A model generated the notes under the pieces. That model did not search any database, had not been told where the DNA came from, and saw only the letters and a program-made list of their open reading frames with translations. From CAKAHY01 sp041848045 (GTDB lineage Bacteria > Bacillota > Clostridia > Lachnospirales > Lachnospiraceae), in contig JBGZHY010000070.1 in the NCBI GenBank assembly GCA_041848045.1, positions 1 through 49,252 of the forward strand: DNA of 49,252 bases, in the 5' to 3' direction. This document shows positions 1 through 7,010 of the stretch, piece after piece (the first letter of the stretch is position 1; the number at the start of each line of letters is the position of its first letter). The translations under genes were made by a program, and so were the position numbers.

Positions 1-83
1 AAGACTATGAGGTAGATAGGGTCAAGGTGTAAGTACAGTAATGTATTAAGCTGATGATTACTAATAGGTCGAGGGTTTAACCA
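1..83 (+). rRNA. 23S rRNA, 3' end (partial)
   Basis: The first bases match the conserved 3' end of bacterial 23S rRNA, including the segment reading GATTACTAATAGGTCGAGG followed by GTTTAACC, where the terminal helix ends. The gene starts upstream of the window. The exact 3' end is an estimate (about 81-85). No 5S rRNA gene follows; the next gene is a tRNA at 151. Confidence 0.9.
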
Positions 84-150
84 AGAAGTCGTTTAGGAAG
101 TGTTTGTTGTTTGATGTGTGGTTTTCAGGGTATGATGAAAAATTTATTCA

Positions 151-222
151 GGCCCCATGGTCAAGTGGTTAAGACATCGCCCTTTCACGGCGGTAACACG
201 AGTTCGAACCTCGTTGGGGTCA
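151..222 (+). tRNA. tRNA-Glu (TTC)
   Basis: Cloverleaf folds by eye: acceptor GGCCCCA (151-157) pairs with TGGGGTC (215-221), discriminator A at 222. The anticodon loop CTTTCAC carries TTC between stems TCGCC and GGCGG. The T arm is ACGAG-TTCGAAC-CTCGT. No CCA is encoded; TTT follows the discriminator. Confidence 0.95.
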
Positions 223-245
223 TTTCGAGTGCATTGCACTTGCTG

Positions 246-319
246 GGAGCTTTAGCTCAGTTGGTTAGAGCAATCGGCTCATAACCGATCGGTCCCGGGT
301 TCGAGTCCCTGAAGCTCCA
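246..319 (+). tRNA. tRNA with CAT anticodon (elongator Met, or Ile2)
   Basis: Acceptor GGAGCTT (246-252) pairs with AAGCTCC (312-318), discriminator A at 319. Anticodon loop CTCATAA between ATCGG and CCGAT. The three consecutive G-C pairs of an initiator anticodon stem are absent, so it is not initiator tRNA. The CTCATAA loop also suits tRNA-Ile2, whose C34 becomes lysidine, and the two cannot be separated by eye. The T stem (CCGGG/CCCTG) has one C-U mismatch at its second pair. No encoded CCA. Confidence 0.9.
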
Positions 320-358
320 TTATAAGGCATACCGTATGCTTTATGTTCATCAACATAT

Positions 359-431
359 TCCTTGATAGCTCAGTCGGTAGAGCACGCGGCTGTTAACCGC
401 GGTGTCGTAGGTTCAAGTCCTACTCAGGGAG
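359..431 (+). tRNA. tRNA-Asn (GTT)
   Basis: Acceptor TCCTTGA (359-365) pairs with TCAGGGA (424-430) with one G-T wobble, discriminator G at 431. Anticodon loop CTGTTAA between CGCGG and CCGCG. T arm GTAGG-TTCAAGT-CCTAC. No encoded CCA. Confidence 0.95.
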
Positions 432-445
432 CTTTGTTTTATTCA

Positions 446-519
446 GGCCCAATGGCTCAGTTGGTTAGAGCGCCGCCCTGTCACGGCGGAGGTCGTCGGT
501 TCGAGTCCGATTTGGGTCG
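446..519 (+). tRNA. tRNA-Asp (GTC)
   Basis: Acceptor GGCCCAA (446-452) pairs with TTGGGTC (512-518), discriminator G at 519. Anticodon loop CTGTCAC between CCGCC and GGCGG. T arm GTCGG-TTCGAGT-CCGAT. No encoded CCA; only 4 bases separate it from tRNA-Leu. Confidence 0.95.
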
Positions 520-523
520 CTTT

Positions 524-609
524 GCCGCAGTGGCGGAACAGGCAGACGCCCGGGACTTAAAATCCCGTGGGTAGAAATACCCGTACCGGTTCGATTCCGG
601 TTTGCGGCA
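524..609 (+). tRNA. tRNA-Leu (TAA)
   Basis: Class II tRNA with a long variable arm (GGGTAGAAATACCC). Acceptor GCCGCAG (524-530) pairs with TTGCGGC (602-608), discriminator A at 609. Anticodon loop CTTAAAA gives TAA. T arm ACCGG-TTCGATT-CCGGT. No encoded CCA. It is the last gene of the rRNA/tRNA transcript. Confidence 0.95.
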
Positions 610-639
610 CTTCTTTGTAAATTCTCTTGATTTTGGCAG

Positions 640-669
640 TTCTGAATCATTTCGATTCGGGATTTTTTT
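640..669 (+). terminator. intrinsic terminator of the rRNA/tRNA operon
   Basis: A 9-bp stem, TTCTGAATC (640-648) with GATTCGGGA (654-662) including two G-T wobbles, loop ATTTC, is followed at once by seven T (663-669). It lies 30 bases after tRNA-Leu. Confidence 0.85.
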
Positions 670-688
670 ATTTTCTGCGAAATGTAGC

Positions 689-1477
689 TTATACTTCGAT
701 AAAATAGGTATGGAGGCTGGAGGAAAGCGTAAAGCCGAAGCTTTGATATATACGTACTGCGGGCAGGTTATCGGCAGATACATGCAGCTGTACGTATTTT
801 TTTTCTGTCCCTTTAGGGTCTGCAAGCATACTTAAGATTTCGGCAAAGCAGGATTTTCCGTGCCCTTTTCCCCTATATTTTTTGAACAAATGAAAAGAAT
901 GAAAATAATAGATTTCTTCCGATAAAGCAAAAACACAAAAGGAGCCGATACGAGCCCCTTCCCAAAAGATGCTGTATTGGTAAAGGGTGGAAAAGCGTGA
1001 GGCTTTTCGTATATCATAGCTTTTGCAGGATACAGGCTGTACCTTTTTCAGAGGCAGAAGCAGCATATATTCCGTATTCATATGACGGGCACCCATTTTA
1101 TGCAGAATGTGGGAAGCGGCATCCTCTCGGCTTTCAATATTAAACAAAAGCCGCAGTTTTTTTCCACCTGCGCTTTTGCTTTGCAAATATGCTAAGGCAT
1201 AGGAAAACAGAAGAGAAAAATATCCCTGCTTTCTCCATTGCGGTGCAGTAAATGCAATACATTCATGCTCTGCTTCGTGATAGGTGCAGATGCACAGCAG
1301 AGCAATCAGGGACTTGTTTTTATATTGTAAAAAATAAGTGCATTCCTCCTCGTTGACAGGGCAGGATAAGGAGCTGTGATCATGGGAACGACAAAGCTGT
1401 ACAAGCTTTTCCACTTGCCGACCTTGCTCTTTATCCAAATGGGACAGGGCTGAAAAAACGGAATTTTCCGGTATCAA
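689..1477 (-). CDS. tandem GNAT-family N-acetyltransferase
   Basis: A 262-residue protein with two GNAT-like halves. The C-terminal half carries the acetyl-CoA P-loop pattern RGKGHG (about residues 202-207) after a beta-strand-rich stretch and ends with a typical NLPAVRIYQSFGF segment, so this half is probably catalytic. The N-terminal half has a weaker equivalent (WRKQGYF, about 81-87) and looks degenerate. The start is taken as TTG at 1477 because AAGGAGG lies six bases upstream (1484-1490); the ATG further upstream would put this ribosome binding site inside the coding region. It is divergent from the methyltransferase gene. The acceptor substrate cannot be told from sequence. Confidence 0.8.
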   Translation of the reverse strand: MIPENSVFSALSHLDKEQGRQVEKLVQLCRSHDHSSLSCPVNEEECTYFLQYKNKSLIALLCICTYHEAEHECIAFTAPQWRKQGYFSLLFSYALAYLQSKSAGGKKLRLLFNIESREDAASHILHKMGARHMNTEYMLLLPLKKVQPVSCKSYDIRKASRFSTLYQYSIFWEGARIGSFCVFALSEEIYYFHSFHLFKKYRGKGHGKSCFAEILSMLADPKGTEKKYVQLHVSADNLPAVRIYQSFGFTLSSSLHTYFIEV

Positions 1478-1508
1478 GAAAAGCCTCCTTCGCTGGTTTG
1501 ATGAATCT

Positions 1509-1514
1509 ATTATA
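1509..1514 (-). promoter_or_regulatory. probable -10 element for the GNAT gene
   Basis: On the - strand TATAAT lies about 32 bases before the TTG start at 1477. No convincing -35 was found (the best hexamer at 17-bp spacing is poor). Confidence 0.4.
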
Positions 1515-1555
1515 TAAGGGAAAAGCATAAAAAGGTAGTCTGTTTTTGGACTTGA

Positions 1556-1564
1556 TGCTATACT
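1556..1564 (+). promoter_or_regulatory. probable extended -10 promoter of the methyltransferase gene
   Basis: TGC followed by TATACT forms an extended -10 element about 33 bases before the ATG at 1597. The -35 region is weak. It faces the GNAT promoter in the same short divergent region. Confidence 0.5.
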
Positions 1565-1596
1565 ATCTGTGGAAAATCATGAAGGAGAAAATACCG

Positions 1597-2661
1597 ATGA
1601 AATTACAGATACATCCCAAAGACAGTATGACGCCGAAGGAAAGAGGAGAGGCGATTGCGAAGGGTCTGGATTATGACAGACTGATTATGGATCCCTTTTT
1701 GGGCGAAATCAAAGCAAGAATGATTGGGAAAAATACCAGAGAATACTGGAACAGTGAGGATAACCTGGTGGAAGCGGAGGTTTTTTCTTTTAACCGTTTC
1801 GGCCTGGACGGTATGGGCGTGGGTCCGAACGCTTACGGCATTGCGGAGGCAATGGGGATTAAGGCTCATTATCCCGAGCAGGGTATGGTTTATGTGGAGG
1901 AATATGCCCTTACGGATATTCACGGGGTGGAAAGCCTAAAGGATGTGGATATCAACAGCGGAAAACTGCAAATGTATTACAACGCCAGCGCCAGGCTGCG
2001 GGAAATGGCAGAGGGGATTTGCGGCGTAGGTGTAGCGGTTTCGGGACCTATGACTTTGGCAAGCTTTTTGTTGGGGCTGGACAAGTTCCTGAAAGCCTTG
2101 GTCAGGAATCCGGAAGAAGTGCATAAGCTTTTGCGCTATGTTACACGGAATGTAAAGAGGGTGGTGGATATTTTTGCGGTTTTGGATGTGGGATTTTCCC
2201 TGGCGGATCCGATTGCTTCCACAACCATGATCAGCCCGAAAATGTATGCCGAATTTGCACTGCCTTATACACAGGAGATTACTTCCTATATACGTCAGAA
2301 GTCGGGAGGAAGACCGAGTTATCACGTTTGCGGAAATACCAAAAAGATTTGGGATAGGGTTAAAGACTTGGATATTGCGCTGTTCAGCATTGACAACGAA
2401 ATGGATATTGTAGAGGCCTGCCGCTTTTTTGCAGATTGTAAAGCAATGGCAGGAAATGTGGATCCTGTACATATTATCGCAAAAGGGACGAAAGAACAGA
2501 TAGAACAGGAAGTGAAAAAATGCATAGAAGCCGGGCGGCAGTGCAGGAAAGGCTTTGTGCTGACGCCGGGCTGCAATCTGCCGCTGACCACGGAAGAGGA
2601 GAAAATAGATGCTTTTTTGGATGCAGGCAGAAAATACAGCTGTCTGCTGAAGGAAAAATAG
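1597..2661 (+). CDS. UROD/MtaA-superfamily corrinoid-type methyltransferase
   Basis: A 354-residue member of the uroporphyrinogen decarboxylase superfamily. It carries the zinc motif of methylcobamide:thiol methyltransferases such as MtaA and MtbA: H243-x-C245 (in YHVCGNT) and C326 (in TPGCNLP). HemE lacks this Cys/His set, so methyl transfer from a corrinoid is more likely than heme synthesis; the methyl donor and acceptor are unknown. The start at 1597 has GAAGGAG nine bases upstream, and the upstream in-frame ATG at 1546 lies before the proposed promoter. No corrinoid-binding protein gene adjoins it, but a [2Fe-2S] protein of corrinoid-activator type converges on it, and cobalamin genes lie at the far end of the window. 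Confidence 0.8.
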   Translation: MKLQIHPKDSMTPKERGEAIAKGLDYDRLIMDPFLGEIKARMIGKNTREYWNSEDNLVEAEVFSFNRFGLDGMGVGPNAYGIAEAMGIKAHYPEQGMVYVEEYALTDIHGVESLKDVDINSGKLQMYYNASARLREMAEGICGVGVAVSGPMTLASFLLGLDKFLKALVRNPEEVHKLLRYVTRNVKRVVDIFAVLDVGFSLADPIASTTMISPKMYAEFALPYTQEITSYIRQKSGGRPSYHVCGNTKKIWDRVKDLDIALFSIDNEMDIVEACRFFADCKAMAGNVDPVHIIAKGTKEQIEQEVKKCIEAGRQCRKGFVLTPGCNLPLTTEEEKIDAFLDAGRKYSCLLKEK

Positions 2662-2692
2662 AAGGGAGGCTAAGATAAAGCCTCCTTTATTT
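2662..2692. terminator. bidirectional terminator between convergent genes
   Basis: A 10-bp stem, AAGGGAGGCT (2662-2671) with AGCCTCCTTT (2679-2688), loop of seven. T-rich sequence follows on both strands (TTTATTTT on +, CTTCTATTTTT on -). The hairpin starts just after the methyltransferase stop and contains the stop codon of the - strand [2Fe-2S] gene. Confidence 0.7.
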
Positions 2693-2903
2693 TGGCAAAT
2701 TCCTCCTCATCCACATAATGCTCACAGGCAAGGCGGTAGCCCTCCGCCAGTTCCTCAGGGCTAAGATAGGCGGCATCATTTTCCAGAACGGGAAAGTGCC
2801 TGCCGAGCCTGACTTTACACCTGCCGCAGCCCCAAAGGCCGTTGCAGGCGGCGTCAATATCGATATGATGCTTCTGTAAATAATATAAAACCGTTCTTTT
2901 CAT
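2670..2903 (-). CDS. stand-alone [2Fe-2S] protein resembling the RACo N-terminal domain
   Basis: A 77-residue protein with four cysteines, C20-x5-C26-x2-C29 and C60 in the context GYRLAC. This is the plant-type [2Fe-2S] arrangement at the N terminus of reductive activators of corrinoid proteins (RACo/RamA-like, DUF4445). The ATPase-like body of a full activator (several hundred residues) is absent, and no remnant of one is seen because the convergent methyltransferase ends 8 bases further on. It starts 4 bases after the DUF4091 gene, so the two are co-transcribed. It may pass electrons to a corrinoid system or a redox enzyme encoded elsewhere; the partner is unknown. It reads as a complete short gene, not a truncation. 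Confidence 0.75.
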   Translation of the reverse strand: MKRTVLYYLQKHHIDIDAACNGLWGCGRCKVRLGRHFPVLENDAAYLSPEELAEGYRLACEHYVDEEEFAKIKEALS

Positions 2904-2907
2904 TTTC

Positions 2908-4608
2908 CTAGCCTATGCTCCCAATCAATTCGTCCCGTATTTCTTTGTATATCTCATAATCCGTATAAGGATCCAGATACAAATCCTTATCCCGATTCGC
3001 AGCGAGAATACGGATGTTCAGTTTTTCGCGCAAGATTTCCCGTACGGGAAGCCCTCGCTTTTCCAGCTTATGAAAGAGGTTAAAATCCTGTATGGAAAAC
3101 AGCATATTCTTTTCGCGAATACTGGAAACAGGACGCATGTCCTTGCCGGGATAGACGAAAAACATATCGCCGGCTGCCCAGGATTCTTTTTTATAGGAGA
3201 TATCCTTCATCGGCTCCTCTGTATACAGGGCATAAGCCCAGCGGAGCATTCCCTTAAACTGCCATAAATAAGTATATAAGCCAAGGTATCTGGATTCTAT
3301 AGAAGGACTGGAAACAAAGGTATTTAAAGTCCTTGGGAAACAGCAGGGATACCAGCTCATTTCTTTGGCATGTTCTCTTAAAAGCCCCGTCATCTGCCCT
3401 TCCTGCACATAGGTTCCGATAAAAGCGGAGTTGAGAGAAAAGCTTTCCGGAGAGCCCTCGTACTGCTCCAGGAACTCCTTGCTGTGCAGGGCATATTTAA
3501 AAGCAGGTATCTTACTGTGGCACTGTGACAGAAAATGCTGAAACTGCCGGAAATGAGCGGCATTGCTCGGTTCATCCCCCACAATTTTACTGATGGACAT
3601 ATAACCCTTTTCCTCCAGATGGGCGAACAAAAGGGAAAGGTAGGACTGCAGTTCCTCTTTACTCCGGATGTAGTCAAAGCAGGATTCATCCTCGTCATAA
3701 AGACGGATGCGTATAGGATCCTCATAGTCCGTCAGGGGGGAAGAAAAATCGGAGCCATGCCAGTTTCCGCAAATGCCGAACAGATTGATTTCCTCCCGGA
3801 TGCCATACTGCATACAAAGCTCGATATAGCGATCAAAGGCAGAAAAATCAGCCTGCAGTTTTCCGGATTTGCGGAAAACGTTGACAATATTGTATTCGTA
3901 CAGGCGGGAAGCATTTTCTTTAACCGCAAAACATTTCTGTCCCGCCCAAGGGAAATCCGAAACCACCAGGGTAATTACCCGCTGTCCGAGCTTTGCCAAA
4001 GCGGCGATGTAGTGCTCCATCAGAGCAAAATGCGCTTCACCGAAGTATTCCAAACCGTAGGCTCTTGCCCAGGAGCAGGGATGTTGCCAAAGATCCAGAA
4101 AGAATATCTCATCCTCTTTTTCCAAAGAAAAGTCCATAATCTGTATGGAGAAGGAGCGGGTATCGATTAAAATTTCTTTTTGGTATCCTTCATTGCGGTA
4201 AAGCCGGAACTCCAAATCAATATGCCTGTCTTCGGATTCAGCCAAAACCTTTCCTCCCACATAGACAGGCACGCGGCCCGGCTCATAGTACAGAGCAGGT
4301 TCATTGCTGAGCATATCGGCATACAACGTGCCGTCATCATCACGGACATAGGCACAAAGCTTGTTTTCCAAGACCAGGCTTTGGCTACTTGTGTGTATAA
4401 GGGTTTCAAAACGGCAGCGATTTTGCAGCCCCCACCAAGGCAGGTCCTCGTGCCTGCCCAGGCAGACATAGGTCTTTTCGGGAATGTCAAAACTGACGAA
4501 GAAACCAAATTCTTCATTTTTGATTACCTGCAGCTTTTCGATTTTTTCGCTGTGGGGAGAGTAATCCTTCCGATTATGGAACTGGTGCGTGCTGTTATAA
4601 ATATACAT
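2908..4608 (-). CDS. DUF4091 / GH123-like glycosidase-family protein
   Basis: A 566-residue cytosolic protein with no signal peptide or membrane segment. The C-terminal part matches DUF4091: a DEP triad (D345-E346-P347), the position of the Asp-Glu pair in GH123 N-acetylgalactosaminidases, and the conserved FVYPG (484-488) then RPVSSIR segment. Known relatives act on hexosaminides by substrate-assisted catalysis; activity here is inferred only. The N-terminal ~170 residues are beta-rich and probably a sandwich domain. Start ATG 4608 has AAAGGAG about 11 bases upstream. It is divergent from the double sugar importer at 4820, consistent with breakdown of an imported glycan. Confidence 0.75.
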   Translation of the reverse strand: MYIYNSTHQFHNRKDYSPHSEKIEKLQVIKNEEFGFFVSFDIPEKTYVCLGRHEDLPWWGLQNRCRFETLIHTSSQSLVLENKLCAYVRDDDGTLYADMLSNEPALYYEPGRVPVYVGGKVLAESEDRHIDLEFRLYRNEGYQKEILIDTRSFSIQIMDFSLEKEDEIFFLDLWQHPCSWARAYGLEYFGEAHFALMEHYIAALAKLGQRVITLVVSDFPWAGQKCFAVKENASRLYEYNIVNVFRKSGKLQADFSAFDRYIELCMQYGIREEINLFGICGNWHGSDFSSPLTDYEDPIRIRLYDEDESCFDYIRSKEELQSYLSLLFAHLEEKGYMSISKIVGDEPSNAAHFRQFQHFLSQCHSKIPAFKYALHSKEFLEQYEGSPESFSLNSAFIGTYVQEGQMTGLLREHAKEMSWYPCCFPRTLNTFVSSPSIESRYLGLYTYLWQFKGMLRWAYALYTEEPMKDISYKKESWAAGDMFFVYPGKDMRPVSSIREKNMLFSIQDFNLFHKLEKRGLPVREILREKLNIRILAANRDKDLYLDPYTDYEIYKEIRDELIGSIG

Positions 4609-4679
4609 GGATATCTAAACTCCTTTTTAAAGTGATTCTAAACAGATTGTAAACAAGAAAGGCGGATAATGAAAATAGA

Positions 4680-4703
4680 AAATATCTATAATAAAAGATA
4701 TTT
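4680..4703. repeat. inverted repeat in the divergent promoter region
   Basis: AAATATCT (4680-4687) and AGATATTT (4696-4703) form 8-bp arms separated by 8 bases. It lies between the DUF4091 gene and the importer operon and may be an operator. The AT-rich setting makes chance occurrence possible. Confidence 0.4.
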
Positions 4704-4724
4704 ATAGAAAATAACGATTAAACA

Positions 4725-4793
4725 ATAAGCTTTGAAGCTAAAAATAGTATAGATATCACAAAAAGACTTTGCTATAATACTATAAGCTTTGAA
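4725..4793. repeat. 12-bp direct repeat around the importer promoter
   Basis: ATAAGCTTTGAA occurs exactly at 4725-4736 and again at 4782-4793, 57 bases apart. The second copy overlaps the expected transcription start, and the -10 (4773-4778) lies between the copies. This layout suits an operator pair for a sugar-responsive repressor; no regulator gene is in the window. Confidence 0.55.
4770..4778 (+). promoter_or_regulatory. extended -10 promoter of the double ABC importer operon
   Basis: TGC followed by a perfect TATAAT (4773-4778), 42 bases before the ATG at 4820. The -35 at 17-bp spacing is poor, as expected for an extended -10 or regulated promoter. Confidence 0.65.
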
Positions 4794-4819
4794 AAAACAA
4801 AGAAGAAAGGGACTTATGT

Positions 4820-6127
4820 ATGATGAAAAGAAGAATGGCTTTCAGTTTTGCGGCAATGCTGCTTGCCGGCAGTTTGTTGTCTGCCTGCACAGGAGGGGCA
4901 ACAGCTACAACAGCAGCCGACTCCGGGTCTTCGGCTGCGGAAACCACAGCGGCGGCGACGGAGGGGACAAGTGCAGAGAGCAGCACGGCAGCGGCGGAGT
5001 CTACAGTATTGAAGTTTTTGGTACCGGGATATGATGCCGGTTATCTGAAAGAGGAGCTGGACAACGGTATTGCCGGTTTTGAGGCTGCCAATGCGGGCGT
5101 AAAGGTGGAAATTGTTTCCGTAGGTTGGGATGAATTAAATTCCAAGATTGTATCCCTGTATCAGGCGGGGGATGCGCCGGATATTATGTTGACGGGATCC
5201 AGAACCTTAAGACAGCTGGCGGAACTTGGCGTGGCAGAGGATTTGACTTCTTATATGACGGCGGAGTTTAAGGAGAAGAGAGTAGAGTCTGTATTGGCGA
5301 CAGGCGTAGTAGGCGGCAAGCAGTACGGTATCCCGATGGCATTTTCTTCCAGAGCCTTATACTACAGAAGCGATCTGATTGAAAAAGCGCCAAGCAACTG
5401 GGATGAGTTGTATGAAACGGCAAAGAGCGTAAAGGCGGCGAACCCGGATATTTACGGCTTTGCGATTCCTACGGATGTTACCAGCGGAACGGATGAGCTT
5501 TTGAATTTTATTTATCAGAATAAGGGCGCTCTGGTAGACAGCGAGGGTAATTACAGCTTCAATACACCGGAGAATGTGGCGACCTTGGAATACCTGAAAA
5601 AGTTTAATGAGGACGGTCTGGTTCCGGATGTAGTCAGCACGGCTCGTGCAGACCAGGCAAGCTTATTTGCCAATGGTGATTTGGCTATGTTTGTATCCGG
5701 TCCGTGGGAGAAGGAAACCCTGGATGCGGCTGCAGCTACTGCGCCGTATGCGGTGGCACCGCTTCCGGAGGGGGCGCAGAAGGCGGAAACCCTGGTAACG
5801 GACTCTTATGTTATCTCCGGTATCAGCAAGAACAAGGATTTGGCTTGGAAATTTGTAGAGTTTATGGGACAGGCGGAGTATCAAAGACCGATTTCAGAGG
5901 CTTTCGGCTGGTTCCCGATTTTGAAGGAAGAGTTTGAGGACGAAAGATTTACCAGTGCATTTATGCAGGCATTTGCGGCAAGCATCGAGTACGGTATCAG
6001 TGAGCCTCAGGTTTCCGATTGGGACAGCTTTAACAAGGCTTTCCTGACGGCAGTGCAAAAGACCCTGACGGGGCAGACGGGTGCGGCTGAAGCTTTGGAA
6101 GAGGCGCAGACGGAGCTTACACAGTAG
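4820..6127 (+). CDS. sugar-type ABC transporter substrate-binding lipoprotein (importer 1)
   Basis: A 435-residue family 1 extracellular binding protein. Signal peptide with lipobox LSAC, lipid-modified C23; residues about 26-62 are an Ala/Thr/Ser-rich linker that holds the domain off the membrane. The mature part carries typical motifs (GDAPDIML, GIPMAFSSRALYYR, MFVSGPWE). It delivers its ligand to the two permeases that follow at once. AAAGGGA lies 7 bases before ATG 4820; ATG 4823 is an alternative. The ligand cannot be read from sequence. The DUF4091 neighbour suggests a mono- or oligosaccharide. Confidence 0.9.
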   Translation: MMKRRMAFSFAAMLLAGSLLSACTGGATATTAADSGSSAAETTAAATEGTSAESSTAAAESTVLKFLVPGYDAGYLKEELDNGIAGFEAANAGVKVEIVSVGWDELNSKIVSLYQAGDAPDIMLTGSRTLRQLAELGVAEDLTSYMTAEFKEKRVESVLATGVVGGKQYGIPMAFSSRALYYRSDLIEKAPSNWDELYETAKSVKAANPDIYGFAIPTDVTSGTDELLNFIYQNKGALVDSEGNYSFNTPENVATLEYLKKFNEDGLVPDVVSTARADQASLFANGDLAMFVSGPWEKETLDAAAATAPYAVAPLPEGAQKAETLVTDSYVISGISKNKDLAWKFVEFMGQAEYQRPISEAFGWFPILKEEFEDERFTSAFMQAFAASIEYGISEPQVSDWDSFNKAFLTAVQKTLTGQTGAAEALEEAQTELTQ

Positions 6128-6130
6128 GCA

Positions 6131-7009
6131 ATGCGAAAAAGTAATCGGATGAAAAGGTTGGAGCCGTATATTTTATTGGCTCCCCTTTTGTTCATGATGT
6201 CTTTATTGTTCGGATATCCGATATATAAGGTTCTGTGGGGCTCTTTTCATCAAATAGCCATTTTGGACGGCAGTATGCATTTTGTAGGCTTTGAAAATTA
6301 TCGAAAGCTTTTGGAGTCCAAGGTGTTTTTATCTGCCTTATCTTTGACTTTTCGCTACACGGCGGTGACGGTATTGCTGAAGCTTTCCCTGGGCTTTGCT
6401 ATGGCTTTGTTTATGACGGGGGAGATGTATTTTTCCAAAACCTTGAAGTTCCTGTCCCTGCTTCCTTGGGCACTGCAGCAGGCAGCGGTTGCGGTGATTT
6501 GGAAATGGATTTTGGACGGCAATTACGGATATCTGAATTATTACTTGCAGAAGTTGGGGCTCTTGAAGGAAAATATTGCATTTTTATCTGATCCGACAAG
6601 GGCATTTTTTGCCGCAGCTTTCGTGGATACCTGGCTTGGTCTGCCCATGGTGTCCATGATGTTTATGGCGGGGCTTTCAGCCATAAATCCCTCTTTATAT
6701 GAGAGTGCCAAGGTGGACGGAGCAGGCGTTTTACGGCGCTTTTTCAGCATTACCTGCCCTTGCATCAAAAAGGTATTTTTGGTTTGTTTGATTCTGGTGG
6801 GAATATGGACCTTTAATTCCTTTAATGTCATCTTTGTATTGACGGGAGGAGGGCCGATGCGCGCAACGGAAACGCTGATACTGAAAATACATGAGCAGGC
6901 TTTTGCAAAGTTCAATTTAGGCAGTGCCTATGCCTTGTCAAGCGTTGCCGTTATTATTCTGCTTGCCTGCTCCCTGCTGTATTTTAAAATGGATGTGGAG
7001 GAAGCGTAG
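6131..7009 (+). CDS. ABC sugar transporter permease, MalF/UgpA type (importer 1)
   Basis: A 292-residue inner-membrane protein with about six hydrophobic segments. The cytoplasmic EAA loop reads YESAKVDGAGVLRRF, the contact site for the ATPase subunit. It follows the binding protein by 3 bases, and its ribosome binding site is weak, suggesting translational coupling. It pairs with the permease at 7011 to form the channel. No ATP-binding subunit is encoded nearby. Confidence 0.9.
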   Translation: MRKSNRMKRLEPYILLAPLLFMMSLLFGYPIYKVLWGSFHQIAILDGSMHFVGFENYRKLLESKVFLSALSLTFRYTAVTVLLKLSLGFAMALFMTGEMYFSKTLKFLSLLPWALQQAAVAVIWKWILDGNYGYLNYYLQKLGLLKENIAFLSDPTRAFFAAAFVDTWLGLPMVSMMFMAGLSAINPSLYESAKVDGAGVLRRFFSITCPCIKKVFLVCLILVGIWTFNSFNVIFVLTGGGPMRATETLILKIHEQAFAKFNLGSAYALSSVAVIILLACSLLYFKMDVEEA

Positions 7010-7010
7010 G

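Noticed and set aside
84..150. Possible 5S rRNA after 23S
   Set aside because: The stretch is only 67 bases and shows none of the conserved 5S segments.
362..574. 70-residue + strand reading frame over the tRNA cluster
   Set aside because: It runs through tRNA-Asn, tRNA-Asp and tRNA-Leu; its sequence is tRNA read as protein.
481..825. 114-residue - strand frame over tRNA-Asp, tRNA-Leu and the terminator
   Set aside because: It lies over RNA genes and a terminator and overlaps the 3' end of the GNAT gene; no ribosome binding site or family likeness.
1597..2661. Heme-pathway uroporphyrinogen decarboxylase (hemE)
   Set aside because: The H-x-C and distal Cys zinc ligands are those of the methyltransferase branch.
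2670..2903. Truncated or broken RACo gene
   Set aside because: The frame ends naturally within a terminator, and the neighbouring DNA on the far side is an intact convergent gene, with no remnant of the ATPase domain.
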